From Paenibacillus cymbidii (GTDB taxonomy: Bacteria > Bacillota > Bacilli > Paenibacillales > NBRC-103111), in NCBI RefSeq assembly GCF_004764705.1, contig NZ_SHLX01000015.1, positions 164,283 through 228,282 of the forward strand: DNA of 64,000 nt. The letters run 5' to 3'. Positions 17,929 through 27,236 of the stretch are shown here, one piece after another (within the stretch, counting starts at the first letter, position 1; each line of letters starts with the position of its first letter). The position numbers were made by a program, and so were the translations under genes. The notes beneath the pieces are model-generated. The model had not been told where the DNA came from. It ran no database searches and worked only from the letters and a program-made list of their open reading frames with translations.

Positions 17929-20352
17929 TCACGCGTCCACTGTCTCATTTCCTGCAGCCGTAATGCGCAGCTGCTGCCCTGCCGCCAGTTTGACGTGCAG
18001 CCGGCGCCGGTCGTCAGCCGAAGCGGCGGCTTCTCCGTCGCTTTCCCACGTGCAGGCGTCCAGCCACGCCGGCCATTCAAGCGCAAACGCCGCCGCGCGC
18101 TTCGCTTCAATCCGCGCTGCGAACGTTCGTTTGCGCCGGTCCCACTCCATATCGATCGCGCCGCAAGGAAAACGCATCCGCTCCACGCTGCCGGCAGCCC
18201 AAGCCGCTGGCAGCGCGGGCAAGAGGCGGACCGAATGCTCCGAAGCGAACAACAGCATTTCCTGCACAGCCGAAACGAGGCCCATATTCGCGTCGAGCTG
18301 CACGGGAGCGGGATGGAAAGGCAGCGTAACCCCCATGCCGCGCCAATCGTTGTGCACGGTGAAGAAATTGTTCAACAGGCAGGATCGCGCCAACAAGTGC
18401 AAACATTCCAGCGCCTCATCGCCTTGCTCCAGCCGGGCGAACAAATTGGCCAAATGCGTCAGCGACCAGCCGCTTTGATCGCTGATCCCGACAACGCTGC
18501 GCTTCTCCACCGCGATGCGGCAGGCGGCAAACAGCTCCGGCTCGCAACGCGCCGTAATTTCCGCCCCCGGAAAAAGCGGATACAGATGGGAAATGTGCCG
18601 ATGGTTGTAGTTGTCGTCAAATGCCGGATCCATCCATTCCTTCAGCGCTCCGTCCGCATTGATCTGGTAAGGCGGTATGCGCCGCAGCATTTCCTCCCAT
18701 GCCGGGATGTCACCCGGGTATGCGCCCACGGTCCGGCAGCCCTTCACGAGATTGCCGAGCAGTTCCCTGGCGATGGCAAAATCGAGCGTCGCGTTCGCAG
18801 ACGTTGGCATCGGATGATCGAGATGGCCGGCTTCCGCCGCCGCCGCGTGATTGGCCGGCGAATTTTCGGGCGAAACGGAAGGGAAGCAGTAAAAATAACC
18901 GTCGGGACCCAGCGTAAAAAAGTCCCGATAAAATAACGCCGCCTCGCGCATAAACGGCAGCGCGCGCTCGCGCAAAAACGCCTCGTCGCCGGTGTACGCA
19001 TAATACTGGTAAAAATGCTGCGCCAGCCAGCCCGCGGCCCCGGTCCAGTTGGTAATCACCGGCACGAGCACGGCGGGAGCCCCGTGTCCCGGCGCCGTAT
19101 AAGCGGGAATATAGATCCCCCGCGCGCCGAACAGCTTGCGGGCGTTGTCCCTGAATTGCGGCAGCATCGCTTCGTAATAAGCGAACATGGACAGGAGTTG
19201 CCCGGCCATTCCGCCGGCGGGAGCGTGCCAAAGCATCATCTGCACGTTTTGATTGGCTACGTATTGACTCCATATCGGTGTATAATCGCCGCCCCAAAGT
19301 CCATATAGCGTGCTCGGATTCCCGCGATCCCCCGTCGCCGAAAGCAGCAAATAGCGGCCGTATGCCCACAATTTTTCGATCATGCGGGCGGACGCTTTGC
19401 CGTCATAGGCTTCCAGCAGCAGCTCTTCGTTCGATCTGTCATCGTCATCGTCGCCAAGATTCAGTCGCATGGAATGGAAAAGCGGGCGATTCAGCCGGAC
19501 ATGAGCGTCCAGCAGTTCCTCGTAGCTTTCGCCGAGCGAGGATAATTGCGCGCGGAGCTCATCCCACCTCTCTTCCCGGGAGCCTCCGACGAACAGCTTG
19601 ATCAGCAGCAGCAGTTCACCTTCACCGGCCGCCGCCAATCCGCCGCCGCTCTCTTCGGCCTCGATCCGTCCGCGCTTCGCCACGATGCGGCATACCGCCC
19701 CAAAATCGGCGCCGTCGTCGTTGCGCGAGGCGTAGCATAAACAATCGCCGCGAGCGACGGTTTCGGCATACCGGACCAAGTCCGGATGCGGCGCGTGCAC
19801 GGCGTCTTGCGGGTCGTGCAGCGCAAGCCGCACCCTGGCCCGGATTTCCCCGGCATCGGCAGCCTGGATCCGGCAAACGATCGTGTCGGCGGCGCGCGAA
19901 ACGAACAGGCAACGTTCCATCTGCCGGTTGCCGTCCTGCCAGCCGACCGTCACTTCCCCCATCTCCATGTTCAAGACACGCCTGTACCGCCGAAACCCTT
20001 GACTTACCGGCATGACGATGCTTAAATCTCCCAGAGGAAGCGGGGTCGGCAGCTCGGGGCGATAGCCGCTTGCGAGCAGCGTATCCGCGAGCAGCCGGTT
20101 CGCCGCCGCATATTGTCCCTCCGCCATCAGCTTCCGCGCGGCAGGCAGCGTCGAGCCGACGTCGGGCAGCGGCATCGGCTTGCCGCCACGCCACAGGTCC
20201 GTATGGTTCAGCAGCACCGTTTCGTCGTGAACGCCGCCATACACCGCCGCACCAATCGTTCCGTTGCCGGAAGGCAGCGCTTCCCGCCATTTGTTTTTCC
20301 ACCAGGAGGCCGGGCTTCTCATCACGAGACAATAGCGATTCCCTGAACTCAT
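17929..20352 (-). CDS. Glycoside hydrolase family 95 protein (alpha-L-fucosidase-like)
   Basis: This 807-residue inverting glycosidase has an (alpha/alpha)6 barrel, without a signal peptide, so it probably acts on imported oligosaccharides. The GH95 hallmark WREALPSGNGTIGAAVYGG is at residues 22-40, followed by LLNHTDLWRG. The catalytic-domain motifs VANQNVQMMLW (the Asn pair), SVSPENSPAN (the acid Glu) and HRHISHLYPLFP are present. The start overlaps the upstream glycosidase stop by ATGA. GH95 members act on alpha-1,2-L-fucosides or L-galactosides, so fucosylated or galactosylated plant or mucin glycans are plausible targets. Confidence 0.9.
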   Translation of the reverse strand: MSSGNRYCLVMRSPASWWKNKWREALPSGNGTIGAAVYGGVHDETVLLNHTDLWRGGKPMPLPDVGSTLPAARKLMAEGQYAAANRLLADTLLASGYRPELPTPLPLGDLSIVMPVSQGFRRYRRVLNMEMGEVTVGWQDGNRQMERCLFVSRAADTIVCRIQAADAGEIRARVRLALHDPQDAVHAPHPDLVRYAETVARGDCLCYASRNDDGADFGAVCRIVAKRGRIEAEESGGGLAAAGEGELLLLIKLFVGGSREERWDELRAQLSSLGESYEELLDAHVRLNRPLFHSMRLNLGDDDDDRSNEELLLEAYDGKASARMIEKLWAYGRYLLLSATGDRGNPSTLYGLWGGDYTPIWSQYVANQNVQMMLWHAPAGGMAGQLLSMFAYYEAMLPQFRDNARKLFGARGIYIPAYTAPGHGAPAVLVPVITNWTGAAGWLAQHFYQYYAYTGDEAFLRERALPFMREAALFYRDFFTLGPDGYFYCFPSVSPENSPANHAAAAEAGHLDHPMPTSANATLDFAIARELLGNLVKGCRTVGAYPGDIPAWEEMLRRIPPYQINADGALKEWMDPAFDDNYNHRHISHLYPLFPGAEITARCEPELFAACRIAVEKRSVVGISDQSGWSLTHLANLFARLEQGDEALECLHLLARSCLLNNFFTVHNDWRGMGVTLPFHPAPVQLDANMGLVSAVQEMLLFASEHSVRLLPALPAAWAAGSVERMRFPCGAIDMEWDRRKRTFAARIEAKRAAAFALEWPAWLDACTWESDGEAAASADDRRRLHVKLAAGQQLRITAAGNETVDA

Positions 20353-22895
20353 GGCGCTACCCTCGCAAAATTCGGCTTCAGCTGCGCGAGCCGGTCGGAG
20401 CAGCCGTCCAGCGCTTCTTCGCGAACAACGAGCCCGTCGATCGTCAGCTCCATCCCCAGATAACCGGTAATGGCCGCCAGCAGGAAATGGTACTGCTCGG
20501 CCAGCAACCCTTCATAGCCCGAGGGCGAACCGTCCCGCTTGCGCCAGTCGATGCCGGAATGAAGCCCCCCGCTCAAGCCGCCCTTGCGCGCCAGCGGAGC
20601 GAGCTTCATGAACAGCTCGTTCGCTTCCTTGCGCAATCCCGTCTTGTACAGCGCTTGCAGCAAATAATAACACTGGTGATGGGTGTACGAGCCGTTCTGG
20701 TACACGCCGACCTGGTCGCTTCCGTCTTGCTCGACGCCTTTGCCTTTCCAATTGTTGTGGCACACGGCCGGGATCGGATCGAGGTAAAGCGGAAGCCCGT
20801 ATTCATAGGCGGTAAAGCCGGATGCGGCCAGCCGTTCCAGGTAAGCGAGCAGCAGCGGCTTCGCCAGCTCTTTCGGCACAAGGTCCAAAGCGATTGCCGC
20901 CCCCAGGTGGATGCGCGAATGAAACCCGTATTTTTGCCCGTTCGCGTCCACCCACTGCATGATTTGACCGCTCTCCCGATCGTAAAACACCTGGCAAAAA
21001 TTCGCTTTCAGCCTCGCGCTTTTTTCCCGCAGCCTGCCGGCAAGCTCCGCTTCCTCCAGCCGCTCCAGCAGTTCCGCCGCGCGGTTATACGCCCGGTACG
21101 CGTGCGCATTCACATACGATTCCAGATGCCCGCTTCTTACACTGTCCGACCAGGACGCCGTCATCACCGGAGCCGGATCGGACGGCACGCCGGAGAAGGA
21201 GCACGCCGCGAGCCCCGTATGCGGATCCTCCAGCTCGCCCAGTTGCTTCACCTTCAGCAGCAAATAAGGCTTCATCCGCAGCGCCCACTCCCAATTTCCC
21301 GTCGACGCGACATACAGCCAGACGCAATCGATGATGGAAGTGACGGAATTGGGAAATTCCCTGTGGTTCGAATAAACGTTGCCTTCCGTTTCGAACAGCA
21401 GCTGCTCCGCACTGACGCGGATCAGCTCGCGCGGCGATAAACCGGGGGCCAATTCGGGCGTGTAAGCTGCCATTTCCGCATTGTAAAACGCGCTGATCGC
21501 CACGGAATCGGCGACGGAATTGTTCGCGAATCGCGCGAGCTCCGGCCGGAAGCCGATTCCGCAGAGCCACGCGTCGGGCAGGGCGCCGAGTATCGTTTCC
21601 AGGCCGGCAAAAGAGTAAAAAGGCGGCATTTCCCACCAGCCGAACAGACTCGACCGGTCGCGGTTGCCGAACGGGAAAATTTTGGTCAGCTCGAATTCCA
21701 GCTCGACGCTGCCGCTGCCTTGCGGCACCTCGAACAAGCCGTTCGCAAGCGGAACGGCGCCGGCGATCAAATCGAGCCACAGCTCCCCGTGCACGCGGAA
21801 CGGCGCCACCCTGCCGCATGCTTCCGTATCGTCGCTGCTCTCCTTGACCGCGATGCGCATCGTGCCGTAGTTCGGGCTGTTGACGACAAGCGGCAGCCGC
21901 ACCAAACCCGCCGGTCCCGCGGTGTCCGGCAATGCCAGAACCGTCGTGACGGAGCGGTACAAATCGAACGGCAGCCGCAGCAAAGCGAATTCGCTCGTGA
22001 CGAACGGCTTCAGGCAGGTCCAGTCGATTCGGAGCGAAAATCCTTTTTCCTTGATCGTATACGCATAAGACAAGACCAGCTCCGGCACGATCCGGATATT
22101 CCGATACATCACGCTGCGGCCGTTCACAACGACCGTGCCGCCGCCCGCTTCGCTGGAAACGCGCCTGCCGTCCCGCATGACGACGGGAAACGCCCCTTGC
22201 GTATTGCTGTCGCACAGCAAATTGTCCGCTTGTTTGCCCTGCCCCAGCGTATCCCATCCGATGCGGGGCAGCAGCGCAAACGCCGTTGAAAACGCGATCG
22301 AAAAAATCGGCGTCTCATACGCGACAGCACCTGCAGCCTCCACCGCTTTCACCCTGTCCGTCGCCGGCGGCTCGTGGCAAATGCCCAGCTTCTCGAACAT
22401 GTGTTGCCTGCGCGAGCCGGCAAACGGCTCATAAGCGTTGACCTCTCGTCGCTCCAATGGCAGGAACGACGGCCTGCCTCCCGCATCCCGGTTGGGCGCA
22501 ATAGCATCGGCGCAGCGCAGCCGCACGGAGCGAAAATAAGGGACGAGCGGAAACGCTGCCGCTTCCGGCCGATTCACCACAATCCGCAAGTTATCCGCAA
22601 GATAGGGCTCCCATTCGATCAGGAACGGTTTCCCCGCTTCCGGTTTGCTCATGTCCGCTTCCTTCAGCAGCTTCCAGTCGTTCTTGTAATCAAGCGACGT
22701 TTCGAACGTCACATCGCCAAGCGGCTGAGCGGCCACCACCTCAATTCCCGTGATCGCAAGCCTCTCCGGGAACTGAACCCACAGATGCTCCTTGCTCAAG
22801 GTCGGGCGGCCGTTGCCGTCATTGCTCCAAAGAAAGTTGGTCAGCAGCGCGAAACGGTCCTCCAGCGGATAAAGCGAAATCGAAACAGGCGGCAT
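20349..22895 (-). CDS. Uncharacterised large glycosidase-like protein
   Basis: This protein of about 848 residues is not assigned to a family here. The N-terminal 400 residues look beta-rich. The C-terminal half (from about residue 470) has the helical spacing and motifs of a six-hairpin (alpha/alpha)6 glycosidase, including SIIDCVWLYVASTGNWEWAL, ASWSDSVRSGHLESYVNAHA and CHNNWKGKG near residues 730-740. No signal peptide is seen. The ATG at 22895 has AAGGAGAG upstream; the frame runs on to 23141 but that part only mirrors the binding-protein gene. The ATGA overlap with GH95 suggests the two enzymes act together on one oligosaccharide. Confidence 0.7.
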   Translation of the reverse strand: MPPVSISLYPLEDRFALLTNFLWSNDGNGRPTLSKEHLWVQFPERLAITGIEVVAAQPLGDVTFETSLDYKNDWKLLKEADMSKPEAGKPFLIEWEPYLADNLRIVVNRPEAAAFPLVPYFRSVRLRCADAIAPNRDAGGRPSFLPLERREVNAYEPFAGSRRQHMFEKLGICHEPPATDRVKAVEAAGAVAYETPIFSIAFSTAFALLPRIGWDTLGQGKQADNLLCDSNTQGAFPVVMRDGRRVSSEAGGGTVVVNGRSVMYRNIRIVPELVLSYAYTIKEKGFSLRIDWTCLKPFVTSEFALLRLPFDLYRSVTTVLALPDTAGPAGLVRLPLVVNSPNYGTMRIAVKESSDDTEACGRVAPFRVHGELWLDLIAGAVPLANGLFEVPQGSGSVELEFELTKIFPFGNRDRSSLFGWWEMPPFYSFAGLETILGALPDAWLCGIGFRPELARFANNSVADSVAISAFYNAEMAAYTPELAPGLSPRELIRVSAEQLLFETEGNVYSNHREFPNSVTSIIDCVWLYVASTGNWEWALRMKPYLLLKVKQLGELEDPHTGLAACSFSGVPSDPAPVMTASWSDSVRSGHLESYVNAHAYRAYNRAAELLERLEEAELAGRLREKSARLKANFCQVFYDRESGQIMQWVDANGQKYGFHSRIHLGAAIALDLVPKELAKPLLLAYLERLAASGFTAYEYGLPLYLDPIPAVCHNNWKGKGVEQDGSDQVGVYQNGSYTHHQCYYLLQALYKTGLRKEANELFMKLAPLARKGGLSGGLHSGIDWRKRDGSPSGYEGLLAEQYHFLLAAITGYLGMELTIDGLVVREEALDGCSDRLAQLKPNFARVAP

Positions 22896-22917
22896 AAGTC
22901 GGCTCTCCTTCTTGTTT

Positions 22918-24693
22918 TCATTTGCCCCAACCGAACGTTTTGGCGATTTCGGCCATTTCTTTTTGCCCTTCCTGGTACTGGCCTTTATCCAAAAATGTTT
23001 TGTACGCCGTATCCCAGTTTTTGTTGAACGTTTCGTCGTCCTTCGCCGTGTACAACGTCGTCGATACTTTCTGGTACAGGTCGCCCCAGATCCAGTTGCC
23101 GGCGGCGGAAGACACCTTCGTGCCGCCGGACAGCAGCACATTGTTGCGGTCGAGATTTTTCGTGCTGATGATCGTCGTCGCCAGCGTCGAAATATCGGTC
23201 ACCGCGAACGGGTAGCTCTTCTGCCACGAAACCGGCACGTAGTGGATAAAATGCGGCGCAGTGGCAAACGCCTTTGCGCTTGGCGCGAATTTGGGAGGCA
23301 GCAGGCCGAGACCTTTGTTGTAATACTGCTCATCCGCGATCGTATTCGGCTTGTAGTCGGCGAGCGCCTGATGCAGCGCTTCGTCCTTGAACACTTTTTT
23401 GCCGTCCTTCATGACCCACAGGCCCAGCGATTCCGGCCCCCAGATAGCCAAATCGAGCGCTTCGTCCGAATAGAACCAGTCAAAATACTGCAGCAGCCGC
23501 GGGATATCTTTAAAATCCTTCTTCACGTAAAACTCGCTGTGCACGAGCGAAAACGGATCGATGCCGGGGTAGGTGACGCCGGCCAGCACCGGCATCGGGA
23601 TCGGATGATACATGAGGCCGGGCGTTATTTTGTCCACGGCCGCGTTCGCCGCACTGTTGTCCTGCGCGAAAATGTAAGCGGCGACTTTGCCGGCAACAAT
23701 TTTCTCCTGCAGCTGCGCTTCTTTTTCGACAGGGAAATCGGGATCGATCAATCCTTCCTTATACAGCTTGTTCATATATTGGTAAAATTCCTTGGCGTGC
23801 GGCGCGGCGAGCCCGGTTACCACCTGCTTCGTGTCGACATCCCAATACCAGGTGTATTGGAACCCGAACATCGTGCCGAAATGACCCTGGAAATAATTGG
23901 GCATATCGAACGGAATGATGCTGCTGTCAAGCGCTTTCACTTTTTTGAAAAATTGATACAGGTCGTCCGGCGTTTTGATCGGCGGATCGATTTGCAGCTC
24001 TTCGAACGTCGGCTTTTTGCCGGTCTGATTCGCTTTCTCCTGCACCTTCTTGAGCGGGGTAAATTTGTAGCCGAGCTTCTGGAGCAAATCCTCGCGCAGC
24101 AGCAGCGTCCAGTCGGCGTTCGGAACCGCGCTCGGGTCGTTGTCGAATTTGGGATCGACCGTATCGATCTGCACGTTCGGCACGCCCCACAGCTCGCCTT
24201 TGTACAAGCCCGACGTCCAATCCTTCTTGGGCAAATATTTCATCATATTCGGCATATACTTCTCGATGAGCGGCCCAAGCTTCTCGTATTTGCCGCTGTC
24301 GGCGATGAGCTGAGACTTGCTGCCCGCCTCGATGACGTCCGGCAAATCGCCGGATGCCAGCATCAGATTGAATTTGTCCGTAAACGTCATGCCGTTCGGC
24401 AGCTTGTCGATATTCGATACTTGAATATTGAATTTCTTCTCGACGATCGGCGTAATGACATCGCCGGGGTTGTTCATGAACGGATACGTCTGGTCGCTGG
24501 TACCCATGAAGTACGAATATTTCAACAGCGGCGGCGGCGTTGCGTCCGCCGTTTTGCCTGCGGACGAATCCGCAGCTCCTTTGTCGCCCGAAGCTCCTTC
24601 CTCCTTCGATTTGGTGCAGCCGGATAAAACGATTACCAACACCATGACCAGCGCGATGAATGCGCTTACCGATTGGAATCCTTTCCCCTTCAT
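22918..24693 (-). CDS. Extracellular solute-binding lipoprotein, LplA type
   Basis: This large sugar-binding lipoprotein (591 residues) has a signal peptide ending in the lipobox VLSGC, followed by a charged Lys/Glu/Ser linker. The mature domain begins PPPLLKYSYFMGTSDQTYPF. The ATG at 24693 is chosen because GGAGGGTG lies upstream; the frame extends 15 nt further. It lies downstream of the LplB and LplC genes and upstream of the two glycosidases, so it probably captures the oligosaccharide they degrade. A hairpin with a T-rich tail precedes it. Confidence 0.92.
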   Translation of the reverse strand: MKGKGFQSVSAFIALVMVLVIVLSGCTKSKEEGASGDKGAADSSAGKTADATPPPLLKYSYFMGTSDQTYPFMNNPGDVITPIVEKKFNIQVSNIDKLPNGMTFTDKFNLMLASGDLPDVIEAGSKSQLIADSGKYEKLGPLIEKYMPNMMKYLPKKDWTSGLYKGELWGVPNVQIDTVDPKFDNDPSAVPNADWTLLLREDLLQKLGYKFTPLKKVQEKANQTGKKPTFEELQIDPPIKTPDDLYQFFKKVKALDSSIIPFDMPNYFQGHFGTMFGFQYTWYWDVDTKQVVTGLAAPHAKEFYQYMNKLYKEGLIDPDFPVEKEAQLQEKIVAGKVAAYIFAQDNSAANAAVDKITPGLMYHPIPMPVLAGVTYPGIDPFSLVHSEFYVKKDFKDIPRLLQYFDWFYSDEALDLAIWGPESLGLWVMKDGKKVFKDEALHQALADYKPNTIADEQYYNKGLGLLPPKFAPSAKAFATAPHFIHYVPVSWQKSYPFAVTDISTLATTIISTKNLDRNNVLLSGGTKVSSAAGNWIWGDLYQKVSTTLYTAKDDETFNKNWDTAYKTFLDKGQYQEGQKEMAEIAKTFGWGK

Positions 24694-24720
24694 GTTTTCA
24701 CCCTCCATATAATGTAGTAT

Positions 24721-24743
24721 AAAATAAACGCCGAAAATCGGCG
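24721..24743 (-). terminator. Intercistronic terminator-like hairpin
   Basis: On the minus strand the stem CGCCGA/TCGGCG (24743-24738 and 24734-24729, loop TTT) is followed by TTTATTTT. It lies between LplC and the binding-protein gene and could attenuate read-through or protect the downstream message. Confidence 0.5.
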
Positions 24744-24758
24744 ATTATTACCGGACGG

Positions 24759-25637
24759 TCAACCTTTCACCGCGCCCAGCATGACGCTTTTGATGAAAAA
24801 TCGTTGAAAAAACGGGTAAGCGAAAACGATCGGGACGACAGTAACGATCAATACCGCCATACGCAGTGTTTCCACGCTGATTTTGCGCTGTCCGTTCGCC
24901 ATCTGCATCAGCTGCTCGAAGTTGCTCACCGTCGCCTGCTGCAGCACCTGCTGCAACAGCAGCTGCAGCGGAGCAAGCTTCGGATTGGAAACGAACAGCG
25001 ACGCGTCGAACCACGAATTCCATTGTCCTACCCCGACGAACAGCGCGACAGTGGCGAACGTAGGCAGCGACAGCGGGAAGTAGATGCGCCAAAAGATCGT
25101 AAAATCGTTCGCCCCTTCCAGCTTGGCCGACTCCTCCATGCTTTCCGGAATGCCCTCGAAATAAACGCGCATCAGCAGCATGAGAAACGTGCCGAACGCC
25201 CCGGGCAAAATGTACACCAGAAAATGATTCATCAGCCCCAGATCGTGAATCACCACGTAGTAAGGAATCAAGCCGCCGCCCACATACATGACGATGATAA
25301 AAAGCACGTTCAACGTGCGCCGCCAGACGAGCTGCGGCTTCGACATGCTGTAAGCGGCCATCCCGATGATCAGCGTGGAATACGTGGTGCCTGCCAAGGT
25401 CCGCGCAACCGAGATCTGGGAAGCGTGAAAGATGTCGTTATTCAAAAACACCGCGTGATAATTGTCCCAGGTAAATCCGACGGGCAGCAAGGTGACGTGT
25501 TCGGTCATCACGGCAACGCCGTCGCTGAGCGAATACGCCAGCGCGTACAGGAACGGATAAATCATCACAAAGCAAAGGACGACGAGCAAAGCTCCGACAA
25601 TGAGATCGAACCAGGAAAGTTTTCTGGCCATCGACAA
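24759..25637 (-). CDS. Carbohydrate ABC transporter permease, LplC type
   Basis: This permease of about 292 residues has six membrane segments and the LplC ending FFIKSVMLGAVKG. The EAA loop is MEESAKLEGANDFTIFWR followed by YFPLSLP. The start is uncertain: the TTG at 25637 is 8 nt from GGGAGGGA, while the ATG at 25631 is 14 nt away. The gene begins about 20 nt after the LplB stop. It is the second gene of the LplB, LplC, binding-protein, glycosidase, GH95 operon. Confidence 0.9.
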   Translation of the reverse strand: MSMARKLSWFDLIVGALLVVLCFVMIYPFLYALAYSLSDGVAVMTEHVTLLPVGFTWDNYHAVFLNNDIFHASQISVARTLAGTTYSTLIIGMAAYSMSKPQLVWRRTLNVLFIIVMYVGGGLIPYYVVIHDLGLMNHFLVYILPGAFGTFLMLLMRVYFEGIPESMEESAKLEGANDFTIFWRIYFPLSLPTFATVALFVGVGQWNSWFDASLFVSNPKLAPLQLLLQQVLQQATVSNFEQLMQMANGQRKISVETLRMAVLIVTVVPIVFAYPFFQRFFIKSVMLGAVKG

Positions 25638-25656
25638 TGGAATTCCCTCCCGCATG

Positions 25657-26589
25657 CTAAATCACCGATGCGCCTCTCCATTTTTTGGCGGCGAAGTTTA
25701 CCGTGAACAACACGAACAACGAGAATACGGATTGAAACAACCCGATTGCGGTAGCGTAGGAATATTCGCTCCCGAGCACGCCCTTGTAGTAATTGATGAC
25801 ATCGATGACATCGGAGGACGAAGCGACCAGCGGATTGCGCATATTGAGATACGCGTCCAAATTAGGCGTCATCGTGCCGTTCACGCCGCCGTTGCCGCAT
25901 ATGATCGTCGATACGGTCAGGATGAACAGCAAAATGACCGTCGTCGATATGCCCGGCAGCGAAATGTGCCGAATACGCTGGAACCGGTTGGCACCGTCGA
26001 CCTTGGCCGCCTCGTACAGCGATGAATCGATCGCGTTCAGCGCCGCCAGGTACAGAATCGAATTCCAGCCGATTTCTTTCCAGATGGTGGCGAATACGAT
26101 AATCGCCCAGAAAAAGTGCGGCTCGCGGAAAAAGGGTATCGGCGAATGCCCGAGCTTCATCAGCAAAATATTGACGATGCCCGAATTCGCGTCCAGCATC
26201 CGGTAGAACAGCCCGCCGACGACGACCCACGAAATGAAGTGCGGCAAGTACGATATGCTTTGCACGACCTTCTTGAAGCGCGTGCCCATCATTTCATCCA
26301 GCGCAATGGCAAGCACGATCGGCAGCGGAAAAACGAGAATGAGGCAAATGACATTGATGCCGACCGTATTTTTAAGCGCTTGCCAAAACTCATGATCTTC
26401 AAAAAACGCGACAAAGTTGGCAAACCCGACAAAATCGCTATGTGCGAAGCCCTTGAGAATATCGAAATCCTGGAAAGCGATCACGATCCCGAACATCGGC
26501 AAATAGTTGAACAACAGCACATGTACCAGCGCCGGCACAAGGAATAGCAGCAAAATCCATTGTTTTTTGACCAATCGCAAGCTGTTCAA
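25657..26589 (-). CDS. ABC transporter permease, LplB type
   Basis: This permease of about 310 residues has six membrane segments, with YLPMFGIVIAFQDFDI near the N-terminus, SISYLPHFISWVVVGG in the middle and the EAA loop LYEAAKVDGANRFQRI. The TTG at 26589 is preferred because AAAGGAGAGG lies 6 nt upstream, although the frame reaches back to an ATG at 26616. It is the first gene of the second glycan operon. The neighbouring two-component pair at 27237-30537 is the likely regulator. Confidence 0.9.
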   Translation of the reverse strand: MNSLRLVKKQWILLLFLVPALVHVLLFNYLPMFGIVIAFQDFDILKGFAHSDFVGFANFVAFFEDHEFWQALKNTVGINVICLILVFPLPIVLAIALDEMMGTRFKKVVQSISYLPHFISWVVVGGLFYRMLDANSGIVNILLMKLGHSPIPFFREPHFFWAIIVFATIWKEIGWNSILYLAALNAIDSSLYEAAKVDGANRFQRIRHISLPGISTTVILLFILTVSTIICGNGGVNGTMTPNLDAYLNMRNPLVASSSDVIDVINYYKGVLGSEYSYATAIGLFQSVFSLFVLFTVNFAAKKWRGASVI

Positions 26590-26668
26590 AACAAGCCTCT
26601 CCTTTGCGCAAGCCATTCTGTTTCTACTTCCATGGTAGTGGTTCGCCTCCGCCTTATGAATCCGTAAT

Positions 26669-26697
26669 ATTATAGATGTTTGTATGGCAAATTAAAG
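26669..26697 (-). promoter_or_regulatory. Candidate promoter of the second glycan operon
   Basis: The minus strand has TATAAT at 26674-26669. The hexamer 17 nt upstream (26697-26692) is CTTTAA, a poor -35 box, as expected for a promoter that needs an AraC-type response regulator. Confidence 0.45.
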
Positions 26698-26949
26698 ATT
26701 GCGAATAGGCGGCAGGAGATCAAACGGCGAATATCCGGCGAGACCGGCTCCTCGCTCTCCGCTCCCGCCCCCTCGCCCCTGTTTGAAACATCGCAAAGCG
26801 CGCCGCCGGCGTCCTCCCCTCCACCAGCTCGCCCATTTCGACACCGGTTTAAGCCGATTTTTTAGGTTCCCAATCACCGGCTGCCTACGCATACAGCGTC
26901 GGGGACGAGGGATGTTGTTAGGTTAACGCGGAACAGCAAGGGGATTGCG
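26698..26949. other. Intergenic stretch without a recognisable gene
   Basis: This is the part of the 26590-27236 gap between the promoter and repeat copy 2. The open frames on both strands are low-complexity Ser/Pro/Arg-rich, have no convincing ribosome site and resemble no family known to me. Confidence 0.5.
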
Positions 26950-27142
26950 AAATAGGCCATTTTTTATGGCCTATTTCGTTAAAAATGGGCAGTGACCACG
27001 AAATAGCCAGTGATTTCACTGGCTATTCGTGTAAATCTTCCCGGATTGGGGCTGTTTGGCCGAAATAACCAGTGTTTTCATTGGCTATTTTGGAGAGGCT
27101 GCCCGTTTTAGGCGAAATAGGCAATAAAACATGGCCTATTTT
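26950..27142. repeat. Four-hairpin (X-Y-Y-X) intergenic element, copy 2
   Basis: Hairpins lie at 26950-26976, 27001-27027, 27063-27090 and 27115-27142, for a total of 193 nt. It lies between the response-regulator stop (27237) and the LplB promoter, in the same orientation as copy 1. AAGGGGATT precedes it at 26938. Confidence 0.85.
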
Positions 27143-27236
27143 GCAAGACGCTTCATCGGAGTGGAGCGGCAGTGAAACCAACCCGGCTCGCGCAAAAAAG
27201 ACACGGGTTGTCCCGTGCCTTGCAGGCGGACGAGCT

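Noticed and set aside
22896..23141. N-terminal extension of the unclassified glycosidase to 23141
   Set aside because: It overlaps the end of the binding-protein gene in another frame with low-complexity Arg/Cys content. The ATG at 22895 has a good ribosome site.
22912..24627. 571-codon plus-strand open frame
   Set aside because: It is antisense to the lipoprotein binding-protein gene; no start site or domain supports it.
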